A DNA stretch of 64,000 bases from Pseudomonas sp. ADAK13. GTDB taxonomy: Bacteria > Pseudomonadota > Gammaproteobacteria > Pseudomonadales > Pseudomonadaceae. The notes below the pieces were generated by a model, which did no database searches, was not told the DNA's origin, and saw nothing but the letters and a program-made list of their open reading frames with translations. The DNA is taken from assembly GCF_012935715.1 (NCBI RefSeq), contig NZ_CP052860.1, positions 1,860,001 to 1,924,000 on the forward strand. The letters are read 5' to 3'. The stretch's first letter is position 1. The number at the start of each line of letters is the position of its first letter. A program made the position numbers and the translations under genes. This document shows, one piece after another, positions 26,399-35,602 of this stretch.

Positions 26399-28615
26399 AT
26401 GAAAGCGTTCGGCAAAATCCTGGGTCTGGTACTTCTCGGGCTGTTGCTGATCATTGTGGCTCTAGGCTTTGCCCTGACCCATCTCTTCGATCCCAACGAC
26501 TATAAAGACGAGATTCGCCAGATTGCCCGCGACAAGGCCCACATCGAGCTGACGCTCAATGGCGACATCGGGTGGAGCCTGTTCCCCTGGCTCGGCCTTG
26601 AATTACACGAGGCCAGCGTTGCGACCCTGACCAACCCGACCCAACCGTTTGCCGATTTGCAGATGCTAGGCCTGTCGGTGCGTGTACTGCCGCTGCTGCG
26701 CCGTGAAGTGCAGATGAGCGATGTGCGCGTCGAAGGCCTGAACCTGCGCCTGAACAAAGATGTGCATGGCCATGGCAACTGGGAAGACATCGGCAAGAAT
26801 GTGCCGGACCCGAGCACAGCCGCCAGCACGCCTGCCGTCGCTGAAGTTGCCACACCACCCAAGCCCGAAAAGCCGCCCCAGCCGATCCGCCTGGACATCG
26901 ACAGCCTGACCATCAACAACGCCCGCGTCGAATACAACGACGAGCAGACCGGCAAACAGTTCAGCGCCGAAAGCATCCAGTTGAGTGCCGGCGCCGTGCA
27001 TGAAGGCGCGAGCATTCCGGTGAAACTCACCGCATTCTTCGGCACCAACCAGCCGCTGATGCGCGTCAAGACCGAGGTCAACGGCAACCTGCGCATTCAG
27101 CGCGCCCTCAAGCGCTATCAGTTCGAAGACATGAAAGTCACTGGTGAAGCCACCGGCGAGCCGCTGCAAGGCAAGACCGTGACCTTTTCGACTCAAGGCC
27201 AATTGCTGCTGGACCAGTCTGCCAACATTGCCGAATGGACCAACATGAAGCTGTCGCTGAACCAGCTGCGCGCCCTGGGCGAGCTGAAGGTCAACGACCT
27301 GGACAAGACCCCGCAACTCAGCGGCGCCCTGTCGATTGCCCAGTTTGACCTGGCCAAGTTCCTCGACAGCGTCGGCAACCCGCTGCCGCCGATGGCCGCT
27401 GGCAGCCTGAGCAAGGTCGAACTGGTCAGCCGCCTCAAGGGCACGCCCACCAGCCTGGCGCTTGAAGACCTCAACCTGAAACTCGACGAGAGCACCTTCA
27501 CCGGTCGCGTGGCCGTGGATGATTTCGCCAAGCAGTCCCTGCGGGTGCAGCTCAAGGCCGACACGTTCAATGCCGACAACTACCTGCCAGCCAAATCCGA
27601 CGCTGCCAAAGGTGCTACGGCCGCACGCCAGGCTGAAGTGCAAAGCAGCGAAGCCGGCGCCATGGCGGCCGGTGGCACCACACCGCTGCCGGACGCCCCG
27701 ACCAAGGGCGCGTGGAGCACCGACAAACTGCTGCCATTGACCCGCCTGCGCACCCTGGACGTGAATGCCGACCTGTCCTTCGGCCAACTGACCCTGAGCA
27801 AGCTGCCGATCCAGAACGCCGCACTGAAAGCCTCCGGCCTCGATGGCCAGCTCAAGCTCGACACCTTGAGCGGCGGTCTCTACAACGGCACCTTCCAGGC
27901 CAACGGCAACCTTGATGTGCGCCAGGACATCCCGCTGCTGGCGCTGCAAACCCGCATCAAGCAAGTACCGGTCGAGCGCATCCTGCAAGCCCAAGGGCAG
28001 AACCCGCCGGTGAAGGGCCAGCTCACCCTCGACAGCAATCTCAATGGCCGCGGCAATAGCCAGAAGGCCCTGATCGACAGCCTCAACGGCACCGCCAGCT
28101 TCGCAATCAACAACGGTGTGCTGCTCAACGCCAACCTTGAGCAACAGCTGTGCACCGGCATCGCCCTGCTCAACCGCAAGACCCTCAGCGGCGAACAGCG
28201 CGGCAAGGACACGCCGTTCCAGGAGCTCAAGGGCAACCTGACCTTCCGTAACGGCGTGGCCAGCAACCCGGACCTGAAAGTGCGCATCCCGGGCCTGACC
28301 GTCAACGGCAACGGTGACATCGACCTGCGTGTGCTGGGCATGGACTACCGCGTCGGCATCATCGTCGAGGGCGACCAGCGCGAGGTGCCGGACCCGGCCT
28401 GCGAGGTGGGTTCCAACTTCCAGAACATCGAAGTCCCGCTGCGCTGCCGTGGCCCGCTGGAACTGGGCGCCAAGGCTTGCCGCCTGGACAAGGACGGCCT
28501 GAGCCAGGTCGCTATCAAGGCGGCAGGCAACAAACTCAGCGAGAAGCTTGAACAGAAGCTCGACAAGGTAAATCCACAGTTGAAAGATGCTCTGAAAGGC
28601 CTGTTCAAACGATGA
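26399..28615 (+). CDS. asmA: AsmA family protein
   Basis: A 738-residue inner-membrane-anchored periplasmic protein of the AsmA family, related to large bridge-like lipid transfer proteins and linked to outer-membrane lipid homeostasis. One N-terminal membrane helix (ILGLVLLGLLLIIVALGFAL, residues 7-26), then long beta-rich repeats; the AsmA opening DPNDYKDEIRQIAR... LTLNGDIGWSLFPWLGLEL is clear, as is the C-terminal domain ending in EKLEQKLDKVNPQLKDALKGLF. Ala/Pro-rich inserts lie near 140-165 and 400-440. The ATG at 26399 follows AAGGACT. Overlaps mutY by 4 bp. Confidence 0.95.
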   Translation: MKAFGKILGLVLLGLLLIIVALGFALTHLFDPNDYKDEIRQIARDKAHIELTLNGDIGWSLFPWLGLELHEASVATLTNPTQPFADLQMLGLSVRVLPLLRREVQMSDVRVEGLNLRLNKDVHGHGNWEDIGKNVPDPSTAASTPAVAEVATPPKPEKPPQPIRLDIDSLTINNARVEYNDEQTGKQFSAESIQLSAGAVHEGASIPVKLTAFFGTNQPLMRVKTEVNGNLRIQRALKRYQFEDMKVTGEATGEPLQGKTVTFSTQGQLLLDQSANIAEWTNMKLSLNQLRALGELKVNDLDKTPQLSGALSIAQFDLAKFLDSVGNPLPPMAAGSLSKVELVSRLKGTPTSLALEDLNLKLDESTFTGRVAVDDFAKQSLRVQLKADTFNADNYLPAKSDAAKGATAARQAEVQSSEAGAMAAGGTTPLPDAPTKGAWSTDKLLPLTRLRTLDVNADLSFGQLTLSKLPIQNAALKASGLDGQLKLDTLSGGLYNGTFQANGNLDVRQDIPLLALQTRIKQVPVERILQAQGQNPPVKGQLTLDSNLNGRGNSQKALIDSLNGTASFAINNGVLLNANLEQQLCTGIALLNRKTLSGEQRGKDTPFQELKGNLTFRNGVASNPDLKVRIPGLTVNGNGDIDLRVLGMDYRVGIIVEGDQREVPDPACEVGSNFQNIEVPLRCRGPLELGAKACRLDKDGLSQVAIKAAGNKLSEKLEQKLDKVNPQLKDALKGLFKR

Positions 28616-29679
28616 GAAGCGAGCAATTTTCAACGGCGGTGCTCGACTGGTACGACCGCCACGGTCGCCATGACCTGCCCTGGCAACAGGGCATCACGCC
28701 TTACCGGGTGTGGGTCTCGGAGATCATGTTGCAGCAGACTCAGGTCAGCACCGTGCTGAACTACTTCGACCGTTTCATGGCCTCCCTGCCAACGGTCGAA
28801 GCCCTGGCCGCCGCACCGGAAGACGAAGTGCTGCACCTGTGGACCGGGCTGGGTTACTACACCCGGGCGCGCAACCTGCAAAAGACCGCGAAGATCGTCG
28901 TGGCCGAATACGGCGGCGAGTTTCCCCGTGATGTCGAAAAGCTCACTGAGTTGCCCGGCATCGGCCTGTCCACCGCTGGCGCGATTGCCAGCCTGAGCAT
29001 GGGCCTGCGGGCGCCGATCCTGGATGGCAACGTCAAGCGCGTGCTGGCGCGCTTTACCGCACAAGAGGGTTACCCGGGCGAACCGAAGGTCGCCAAACAG
29101 CTGTGGGCCACTGCAGAGCGCTTCACGCCCCACGATCGGGTCAACGCCTACACCCAGGCGATGATGGACATGGGCGCCACCCTCTGCACCCGCAGCAAAC
29201 CCAGCTGCCTGCTGTGCCCGCTGGAAAAGGGCTGCGAAGCCCACATGCTCGGCCTGGAAACCCGCTACCCGATCCCCAAGCCGCGCAAGACCGTGCCCCA
29301 GAAGCGCACGCTAATGCCGCTGCTGGCCAATGGCGAAGGCGCGATTCTGCTTTACCGTCGGCCGTCCACGGGCCTGTGGGGCGGTTTGTGGAGTTTGCCG
29401 GAGCTGGATGACCTGAGCGACCTGGAACACCTGGCCAACCAGCACTCGCTGGCGTTGGGCGAACACCAGGAACTGCCCGGCCTGATCCACACCTTCAGCC
29501 ACTTCCAACTGGCTATCGAACCCTGGCTGGTCCAGGTCCAGGAGTCTGCCCACCACGTGGCCGAGGCTGACTGGCTCTGGTATAACCTCGCCACCCCGCC
29601 GCGCCTGGGCCTTGCTGCCCCGGTAAAAAAACTGCTGAAGCGCGCGGCTGAAGTATTGAACGCAGGAGTTCCGTCATGA
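28612..29679 (+). CDS. mutY: A/G-specific adenine glycosylase MutY
   Basis: A 355-residue base-excision enzyme removing adenine opposite 8-oxoguanine. Helix-hairpin-helix [16 protein letters not shown] with catalytic Asp in LDGNVKRVL, catalytic Glu in [10 protein letters not shown], and a 4Fe-4S cluster with C-x6-C-x2-C-x5-C spacing ([17 protein letters not shown]). The C-terminal Nudix-like domain recognises 8-oxoG. Coupled to asmA upstream and yggX downstream by 4-bp ATGA overlaps. Confidence 0.99.
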   Translation: MRSEQFSTAVLDWYDRHGRHDLPWQQGITPYRVWVSEIMLQQTQVSTVLNYFDRFMASLPTVEALAAAPEDEVLHLWTGLGYYTRARNLQKTAKIVVAEYGGEFPRDVEKLTELPGIGLSTAGAIASLSMGLRAPILDGNVKRVLARFTAQEGYPGEPKVAKQLWATAERFTPHDRVNAYTQAMMDMGATLCTRSKPSCLLCPLEKGCEAHMLGLETRYPIPKPRKTVPQKRTLMPLLANGEGAILLYRRPSTGLWGGLWSLPELDDLSDLEHLANQHSLALGEHQELPGLIHTFSHFQLAIEPWLVQVQESAHHVAEADWLWYNLATPPRLGLAAPVKKLLKRAAEVLNAGVPS

Positions 29680-29948
29680 CCCGCACCATCATCTGCCGCA
29701 AGTACCACGAAGAACTGCCCGCCCTGGAGCGCGCCCCGTTCCCTGGCGCCAAGGGCCAGGACATCTTCGACAACGTCTCCGCCAAAGCCTGGGCCGACTG
29801 GCAAAAACACCAGACCCTGCTGATCAACGAAAAACGCCTGAACATGATGAACGCCGAAGACCGCAAATACCTGCAGGGCGAGATGGACAAGTTCTTTTCC
29901 GGCGAAGATTACGCCAAGGCCGACGGCTACGTGCCACCTGCTGAATAA
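29676..29948 (+). CDS. yggX: Fe(II)-trafficking / oxidative-damage protection protein YggX
   Basis: A 90-residue cytoplasmic protein thought to aid iron traffic and protect Fe-S clusters. Conserved start [15 protein letters not shown] with Cys7, then [25 protein letters not shown] and the [10 protein letters not shown] end. Its pairing with mutY, an Fe-S DNA repair enzyme, is conserved across gammaproteobacteria. 103 bp before tRNA-Phe. Confidence 0.97.
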   Translation: MTRTIICRKYHEELPALERAPFPGAKGQDIFDNVSAKAWADWQKHQTLLINEKRLNMMNAEDRKYLQGEMDKFFSGEDYAKADGYVPPAE

Positions 29949-30051
29949 TTGATCAAATCTGGGGGTTGGCCCGTAAGCGACGGTAATAATTAAATATTTT
30001 TTGAAAACTTGCTTGACGACCCTCTGAAAAACCCGTTTAATGCGCCCCGTT

Positions 30052-30127
30052 GCCCAGATAGCTCAGTCGGTAGAGCAGGGGATTGAAAATCCCCGTGTCG
30101 GCGGTTCGATTCCGTCTCTGGGCACCA
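30052..30127 (+). tRNA. tRNA-Phe (GAA)
   Basis: A 76-nt cloverleaf: acceptor GCCCAGA/TCTGGGC, D-arm GCTCAGTCGGTAGAGC, anticodon arm GGGGATTGAAAATCCCC with GAA, T-arm with GGTTCGATTCC, and encoded CCA. A terminator follows at 30171. Confidence 0.98.
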
Positions 30128-30170
30128 CTATTCAGTTTCAGGTGGTGCAAACGTCATCTGAAACACACAA

Positions 30171-30196
30171 AAAACCCGCCTGGTGCGGGTTTTTTG
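30171..30196 (+). terminator. Terminator after tRNA-Phe
   Basis: AACCCGCC, loop TGGT, GCGGGTT followed by a T-run; A-run on the other side, so it may act both ways. Confidence 0.88.
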
Positions 30197-30223
30197 TTGT
30201 CTGGAATTTTTGGACCCTCAGCG

Positions 30224-30493
30224 TCAACCCCGCATCAACGTCAACACCGCCATCCGCTCCTGATCGGAGATGTGAAAACCACTCGCCTCCACCCGATCAA
30301 TCCAGCCCTGAGCCGAAAGCGACTCGCCAAAGCGCACCAGGCGTCCGTAGCGCCTGAACACAGCCTCCAGCACGCTGATCATCGAGGGGTAGCTGCAACC
30401 TCCGTCAAAACAAATGCTCAGACCTCCAAGCCAGGAACGGCCGATCACATGACTACTGCCAGCGCTCTCTGCCCCTGCGGACTCAAAATCCAT
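30224..30493 (-). CDS. Small hypothetical protein
   Basis: An 89-residue protein that I do not recognise. It has a Gly/Ser-rich start, FDGGCSYPSMISVLEAVFRRYGRL in the middle and ends SDQERMAVLTLMRG; no signal or membrane helix. The ATG at 30493 is preferred to one at 30508 because GGAAG lies 9 bp upstream. It faces the tRNA-Phe terminator. Composition and amino-acid use look like a real gene, but no neighbour suggests a role. Confidence 0.5.
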   Translation of the reverse strand: MDFESAGAESAGSSHVIGRSWLGGLSICFDGGCSYPSMISVLEAVFRRYGRLVRFGESLSAQGWIDRVEASGFHISDQERMAVLTLMRG

Positions 30494-30856
30494 TTTTACT
30501 GCTTCCATGTCACACCCGAAATCATCACTGCGAAAGTATCAAAGCCTAGCACGCGTCCGCGTTTCGGCAGGCTGCAAAGCGCGTTATCAGACCCGCCGGT
30601 CATTTAAGCCGCGACCCTACAGCAAGACGAACCAAACTGTCGGCGATCAACATCGCCTTATGACTCCCTTGATCTGTCCTTAATTCCCCAGTGATCACCA
30701 CTCGACCTACTGCGGATCACGGAAAAAGCCCTGACCCGCGTGCAGGGCGCACTCAACGCCGAGCCTCACGGGCTGCCCTGGCTGCTCCTGGGTAGTGAAG
30801 GCGATGCCGCATCCGGCGCACCTGAATGCACCGCCACGATGAATACGGCGACTGAT
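30494..30856. other. Non-coding stretch with a possible gene fragment
   Basis: 363 bp without an intact gene. On the plus strand, 30716-30880 reads in one frame without stop (ITEKALTRVQGALNAEPHGL followed by PWLLLGSEGDAASGAPECTA) with natural codon use but no start or partner; it may be the remnant of a lost gene next to the tRNA. Otherwise nothing recognised. Confidence 0.35.
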
Positions 30857-32497
30857 TCACTTCACCAGGAACACCAGTAGCGGGTTGTCGTTCAACCGCC
30901 CGTTGAACACTGGCGCCATATGCTCCAGCGGCGTGCCATTGAGCAACGCGGTTTGCTTGCGCTCCACAATCACCCAGGCCGGACGCGGCAGCGTGTCCAC
31001 CCGCAAGGGTTCATTGCGCCCGATGAACAGCGGCTGCTCGTCGTGATCCAGGTTCATGATGTAGCGAATCGCCCAGGTGTCCTTGGCCAGGTCCACAAAG
31101 ACCAGGGTCCCGGGATTATCGGCACGCAGCTTCTCCACCGCGCCAACGAAGTTCCGGGTGTCGAATTGCAGATCCTTTGCCGGCTCCAACACCTTCACCA
31201 GCACCAGCCATTGGGTCGCCAACGCAATCAGGCTGAGCACCACCAACCGCTGGCCGAGATTGCCCTGCAAACACCGCCAGGCGATCACGGCGGCCAGTTG
31301 CAGCACGATCAGCACACCCACCAGCCCCGGCACTGAAACATCCGGCCAATAACCGTGCTTGTGCCACAGGTGTCGACAGACGAACACCACCACGACGCCC
31401 AGCACCGGCAAGGCCGCCACCAGCCACTCATAGCCACGCCGCACGCCAAGCAGCCAGCCATGCGCCTGGAGCAAGCCGTAGGCGGCCACCGCGGCAAACA
31501 TCGGGACCATGGGCACGATGTAATAGGCGCGCTTGAAGTGCGGGATGGACAAGCCCAGCAAAATCATCAGCCCGCAGGCGGCCAGGCGCAGCATCAACTG
31601 CACGTCGGCATCCTCGTCACGCACCGACCATTTGTGGCGCAGGGCGATCAACGTCGCCAGCGCCAGCGGCACCACCGGGAAATAGCGGTACAGGCTCAAT
31701 TTGAAGTAGAAATAGAACGGCTCGCCGGTTTCGTCGAGACGCCCGGCAAACTGCATCCGCAGCACATCATCGACGAAGCTATCGCCACCGCTGATCCGCG
31801 CCAGCTTCAGCAGCACCCACCAACAGCCGGCCAGCAGGACCAGGCCAATCACGCCGTGGGCAATCACCTTCTTAAGCAGCGCAATGCGCTCTTCCCGCGT
31901 ACGAGCCGTGCCGAGCGCCCAGTAGACACAGGCCACTCCACAGACCTCGATCAGCCCCAGCGGCCCGCGAATGGCAAACGCCACCACGAACAACGGAAAT
32001 ATCGCGTATTGCCGCAGCCGCGAGCCCCTGCGCTCGCCGGTATGCAACAGGTAGAAACACCCCAGGCACAGCAGCGAGATCATCTGGTCCAGGCACACCG
32101 ACCGCGACTTCTCCAGCAACTGCGCGGTCAATGCGGTGAGCAGCACTGTCAGCAGCGCCCACGCGCGGCCAGACGGCACCAGCAAGCGATAGATCAGCGC
32201 CATCACCCCGGCAGACGCCAGGGCGGTGGGCATCACGTTAGCCAGGTCGTTGGGCGCGCCGAACAGGCGGGCGAAGAGGTAGCTCAGGTAGGTCGCAGTG
32301 CCCGGGTAGTCCGGGTAAGGCTCGCCGTAGGTGGTAGGAAAGAGGCTCGCACCGTGGCGAAACATCTCTTGCATAAACACCGCCCAGCGACCGTCGAAGC
32401 CTTGTGGCTGCTGGCCCCAGATGCCCAGGGTAAACAGCAGCAAGGCGATAAAAAAGATACCCAGCGATTCCATTCGAAAGCGGTTGTGTTGATCCAT
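30857..32497 (-). CDS. ArnT-like glycosyltransferase (GT39/GT83 type)
   Basis: A 546-residue integral membrane protein of the ArnT/PMT superfamily, which transfers sugars from lipid carriers to an acceptor in the periplasm. About eleven hydrophobic helices; the first periplasmic loop FDGRWAVFMQEMFRHGASLFP ... YPDYPGTATYLSYLF carries the acidic catalytic-type residues, and the C-terminal periplasmic domain of about 120 residues holds VDLAKDTWAIRYIMN. Acceptor and donor cannot be named; no arn or O-antigen genes adjoin. The neighbouring genes differ in function, so it is probably a single-gene unit. Confidence 0.8.
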   Translation of the reverse strand: MDQHNRFRMESLGIFFIALLLFTLGIWGQQPQGFDGRWAVFMQEMFRHGASLFPTTYGEPYPDYPGTATYLSYLFARLFGAPNDLANVMPTALASAGVMALIYRLLVPSGRAWALLTVLLTALTAQLLEKSRSVCLDQMISLLCLGCFYLLHTGERRGSRLRQYAIFPLFVVAFAIRGPLGLIEVCGVACVYWALGTARTREERIALLKKVIAHGVIGLVLLAGCWWVLLKLARISGGDSFVDDVLRMQFAGRLDETGEPFYFYFKLSLYRYFPVVPLALATLIALRHKWSVRDEDADVQLMLRLAACGLMILLGLSIPHFKRAYYIVPMVPMFAAVAAYGLLQAHGWLLGVRRGYEWLVAALPVLGVVVVFVCRHLWHKHGYWPDVSVPGLVGVLIVLQLAAVIAWRCLQGNLGQRLVVLSLIALATQWLVLVKVLEPAKDLQFDTRNFVGAVEKLRADNPGTLVFVDLAKDTWAIRYIMNLDHDEQPLFIGRNEPLRVDTLPRPAWVIVERKQTALLNGTPLEHMAPVFNGRLNDNPLLVFLVK

Positions 32498-32584
32498 TAT
32501 TCAGCCTGTCAGGTGGGGTAAACCGGCTCATGTTGCCGACCACCACCCTGAATGCCCCCTGAACGGAATCAAACATTCATCAGC

Positions 32585-33550
32585 CTAACGACGAGCGGGC
32601 CAGATCAGCAGCGGCATCAGCCGGATGTAGAGTAGCTCCCCCACCAACTCCACCAGGGTTTGCGTGATCACGGCGGCGGCGGCAAGCCCACGGATGTCTT
32701 CGGGCAACGCCAGCGCCAGCGGCAACACCACCAGGGAGTTGCGCGTGGACGCGCTGAAGGTGACCGCCCGCGCGGTGGTCGATGGCAGCTTGAACAGCCA
32801 CGACGCCAGCGCGCCCATCAGCGGCGCCAGCAACAGAAAGCCGATGTACACCGGGATCACCGGCGCCAGCAGGCCGATATCGCGGACCACGGCGGTGATT
32901 TGCGAGCCGATCACCACCATCAGCACCAGTGCCATGGCCGGCACGGGCAACCAGGCCCAGACCTCGCTCCAGGCACTGATGACACTCGATCGCCGGGACA
33001 GGGAAGTCGTCAGCACCGCCAGAATCATGGGGGCAACGATCAGCAGCAGGAAGGCCTCGACAAACGGCCCCACCGAAACCACCACCTGTGACTGCGCCCC
33101 GAGGATCAACTCCAGGTACACCGGCAACAGCAGCAATTGCAGCAGCAACAGAATCGGGGTTGCCGCCAGCATCAATCGCGAGTCGCCCTTGCCGATATGG
33201 GTGAACACCACCACGTAGTCGATGCACGGCGTCAACAGCACCAGCAACGCCCCCACCAGGATCGCCGGGTGTTCCACCAGGCCACGGGTCAGCGCCCACA
33301 CCAGCAGTGGAATCAGGAGGAAATTGGCCAGCAGCAACGCGGACATGAAGCGCTTGTTGCCCAAGCCCTCGCGCAGGTCCAGAAAGGGTATTTGCAGGAA
33401 CATCGCGTACATCAGCACAGCGATGGCGGGCGTGACCCACCCGCTCAGTTCCCGTGCCAGCGAGGGCGCCAACAGCCCGGCGACCGCCGCCACGATCACT
33501 GCACAGAAGTAGATCGGTATCTGATTGTGCTCAAGTGCATCGCGGCTCAT
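32585..33550 (-). CDS. ACR3/bile-acid-symporter family transporter
   Basis: A 321-residue inner-membrane protein with about ten helices of the bile acid:sodium symporter superfamily, closest in pattern to arsenical-resistance ACR3 proteins and annotated as such in many pseudomonads. Markers include MYAMFLQIPF near residue 45, TPCIDYVVVFTHIGKGD with the Cys of the ACR3 TM4 region, and FSASTRNSLVVLPLALALP. No arsR or arsC is present, so arsenite export is not assured. The ATG at 33550 is preferred over 33562 because GGGAG lies 7 bp before it. Confidence 0.78.
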   Translation of the reverse strand: MSRDALEHNQIPIYFCAVIVAAVAGLLAPSLARELSGWVTPAIAVLMYAMFLQIPFLDLREGLGNKRFMSALLLANFLLIPLLVWALTRGLVEHPAILVGALLVLLTPCIDYVVVFTHIGKGDSRLMLAATPILLLLQLLLLPVYLELILGAQSQVVVSVGPFVEAFLLLIVAPMILAVLTTSLSRRSSVISAWSEVWAWLPVPAMALVLMVVIGSQITAVVRDIGLLAPVIPVYIGFLLLAPLMGALASWLFKLPSTTARAVTFSASTRNSLVVLPLALALPEDIRGLAAAAVITQTLVELVGELLYIRLMPLLIWPARR

Positions 33551-33707
33551 TGACGCTCCCATCCTGGCTAAAAGGTCGCAAGCCTAGCATCGGCGGGCAT
33601 CCCATCGAAGTGGATGGAGTGATATAGGGGCATATGGGCAAATGAATCTCTGTGCCCGTATACGAAGGTGTACCATCAAGGCTGCATTCCACCACAATCA
33701 GTCAGCC

Positions 33708-34139
33708 ATGCCCCCGGTAAGCGAAGAGAGTAGCCAGATAGTCGCCTCTCTGGCGCAGCGGATGGACGGTAACCCCGGCCCGTCACGGGCAGCTGATGCA
33801 ATTATTGCCACCCTGCAGGACATCGACAGCGCCCTCACCCCGATTATCGGCCAGCACGGCGTGGCCGCCCTGTACCGGCGCAGCCTGCTGTTGTGCGCCG
33901 CCAGCCATCCGCGTCTGGCCGGCAGCTTTGACAACCTGCCCGCCCGCGACATGACGGCCCTCAAAACCCTACTGCTTGAGCAAAGCGAAGCCGACAGCCT
34001 GTTTTTCGGCGAAACGCTGCTCAAGACACTTTATGAGTTGCTGACCACACTGATCGGGCCCTCGCTCACCGCACGCTTGCTGCGCGCCGTGTGGGAAAAC
34101 TCTTTGAGCGGCAACCCTGCGCAGGATACTTCGCCATGA
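33708..34139 (+). CDS. Hypothetical helical protein, first gene of the KaiC-like operon
   Basis: A 143-residue, mostly helical soluble protein without a recognised family. Its centre (DIDSALTPIIGQHGVAALYRRSLLL) and the C-terminal LLKTLYELLTTLIGPSLTARLL look like paired amphipathic helices suited to protein contacts. Start at the ATG 33708; the upstream frame is unlikely coding. It overlaps the KaiC-like gene by 4 bp (ATGA), so the two are co-translated, making an accessory or input role for the ATPase plausible (inference). Confidence 0.7.
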   Translation: MPPVSEESSQIVASLAQRMDGNPGPSRAADAIIATLQDIDSALTPIIGQHGVAALYRRSLLLCAASHPRLAGSFDNLPARDMTALKTLLLEQSEADSLFFGETLLKTLYELLTTLIGPSLTARLLRAVWENSLSGNPAQDTSP

Positions 34140-35593
34140 GCACCAAAGTGACAATCAACCGCCTGGCCACCGGCGTGCCAGGACTGGACGAAGTGCTTGG
34201 CGGAGGTTTGCCGGAGTTTTCGTTCAACCTGATCGCCGGCCCTCCGGGTTGCGGCAAGACCACCCTGGCCCATCAGATGATGTTCGCCCTGGCCACGCCT
34301 GAACGCCCGGCGCTGTTTTTCACCGTGCTGGGCGAGCCTCCGCTGAAGATGCTGCGCTACCAGCAGCAGTTCGATTTTTTCGACAGCGAGGCCATCAACC
34401 ATTCGATTCGCTATATCAACCTGGCCGACGACACCTTGGCCGGCGACCTTGACGAAGTGCTGCGGCGCATCGTCGTCGCCGTCGAAACCCATGCCCCCGC
34501 GCTGGTATTTGTCGACTCGTTCCGCTCGGTGGTGCTGGCCAGCCAGACCCAGGACAACCCCAACAACAACCTGCCGCAGTTCGTCCAGCAACTGGGCATG
34601 TTGATGACCACCTGGCAGGCCACGACCTTCCTGATTGGCGAGTACTTCACCGAAACCGACACCAACCCGATTTTCACCGTGGCCGACGGCCTGATCTGGC
34701 TGCGCCAGAGCGTGCAACGCAATTCCATGGTACGCAAAATGGAAATCATGAAGATGCGCGGCCAGCCGACCTTGCCGGGGCTGCACACCTTCCGCATTGC
34801 GACATCGGGCATCAAGGTTTTCCCGCCTGCGGCTGCCAATATCCCCGCACCACTGGCGCCAGGCTCACAACGTTTGAAAATGGGCGTTCCGCGCCTGGAT
34901 GAAATGCTCGGCGGCGGCCTGCCCCGGGGTTACTCGTTGCTGGTGGCCGGCCCTTCCGGCTCAGGTAAAAGCATCCTCGCGTCATCGTTCCTGGCCGAAG
35001 GTGCTCGCAACGGCGAAACCGGCGTGATCGCGGCGTTTGAACAGCGCCCCAACCACCTGCAGAACGCGGTGCTCGCACAACTGATTGAAAGCGGCCAGGT
35101 GGGCCTGGTGGACAGCCGTGCCCCCGACCTGTCCATCGATGAAGTGGTGCATTTGCTGCTCAACGAAATCACCCGCCTGAAGGCCACCCGCGTGGTCATC
35201 GACTCGCTGTCGGGCTTCGAGTTGGCCCTGGCGCCGACCTTTCGCGATGATTTCCGTGAATCACTGTCGCGCATGGTCACCGCCCTCACCGGCGCCGGCG
35301 TCAGCGTGCTGATGACCTCCGAGCTGGAAGACCGCTACACCGACCTGCGCTTCAGCCCCTACGGCACCGCGTTCCTCACCGACGCGATCATCGTGCAGCG
35401 CTACATCGAAGTGCAAAGCCGCCTGTTGCGCATCATGGCCGTGGTCAAGGTACGCGCCAGCGCGCATTCCGATGAACTGCGCCAGTACCACATCGATGAC
35501 GACGGCCTGCAAATCGGCGAACGCCTGCCCGACCAGGAAGGGCTGCTCGGCGGCCGCCCTACCCGACAACACCCCGGTGCTGTCAATGTGTGA
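34136..35593 (+). CDS. KaiC-like double-domain ATPase
   Basis: A 485-residue protein made of two RecA/KaiC domains. Domain I has Walker A GPPGCGKTT (35-43) and Walker B LVFVDSFRSV; domain II has Walker A GPSGSGKS (272-279) and RVVIDSLSGFEL. The paired catalytic glutamates sit in each FTVLGEPP / AAFEQRP strand end. Where cyanobacterial KaiC has the Ser431-Thr432 phosphorylation pair, this protein reads GTAFLTDAI, i.e. Ala-Phe, so the clock-type autophosphorylation is not expected there. Middle gene of a three-gene operon with a histidine kinase; no KaiA or KaiB is encoded nearby. Likely a signalling ATPase. Confidence 0.9.
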   Translation: MSTKVTINRLATGVPGLDEVLGGGLPEFSFNLIAGPPGCGKTTLAHQMMFALATPERPALFFTVLGEPPLKMLRYQQQFDFFDSEAINHSIRYINLADDTLAGDLDEVLRRIVVAVETHAPALVFVDSFRSVVLASQTQDNPNNNLPQFVQQLGMLMTTWQATTFLIGEYFTETDTNPIFTVADGLIWLRQSVQRNSMVRKMEIMKMRGQPTLPGLHTFRIATSGIKVFPPAAANIPAPLAPGSQRLKMGVPRLDEMLGGGLPRGYSLLVAGPSGSGKSILASSFLAEGARNGETGVIAAFEQRPNHLQNAVLAQLIESGQVGLVDSRAPDLSIDEVVHLLLNEITRLKATRVVIDSLSGFELALAPTFRDDFRESLSRMVTALTGAGVSVLMTSELEDRYTDLRFSPYGTAFLTDAIIVQRYIEVQSRLLRIMAVVKVRASAHSDELRQYHIDDDGLQIGERLPDQEGLLGGRPTRQHPGAVNV

Positions 35594-35602
35594 GCCACTC
35601 CC

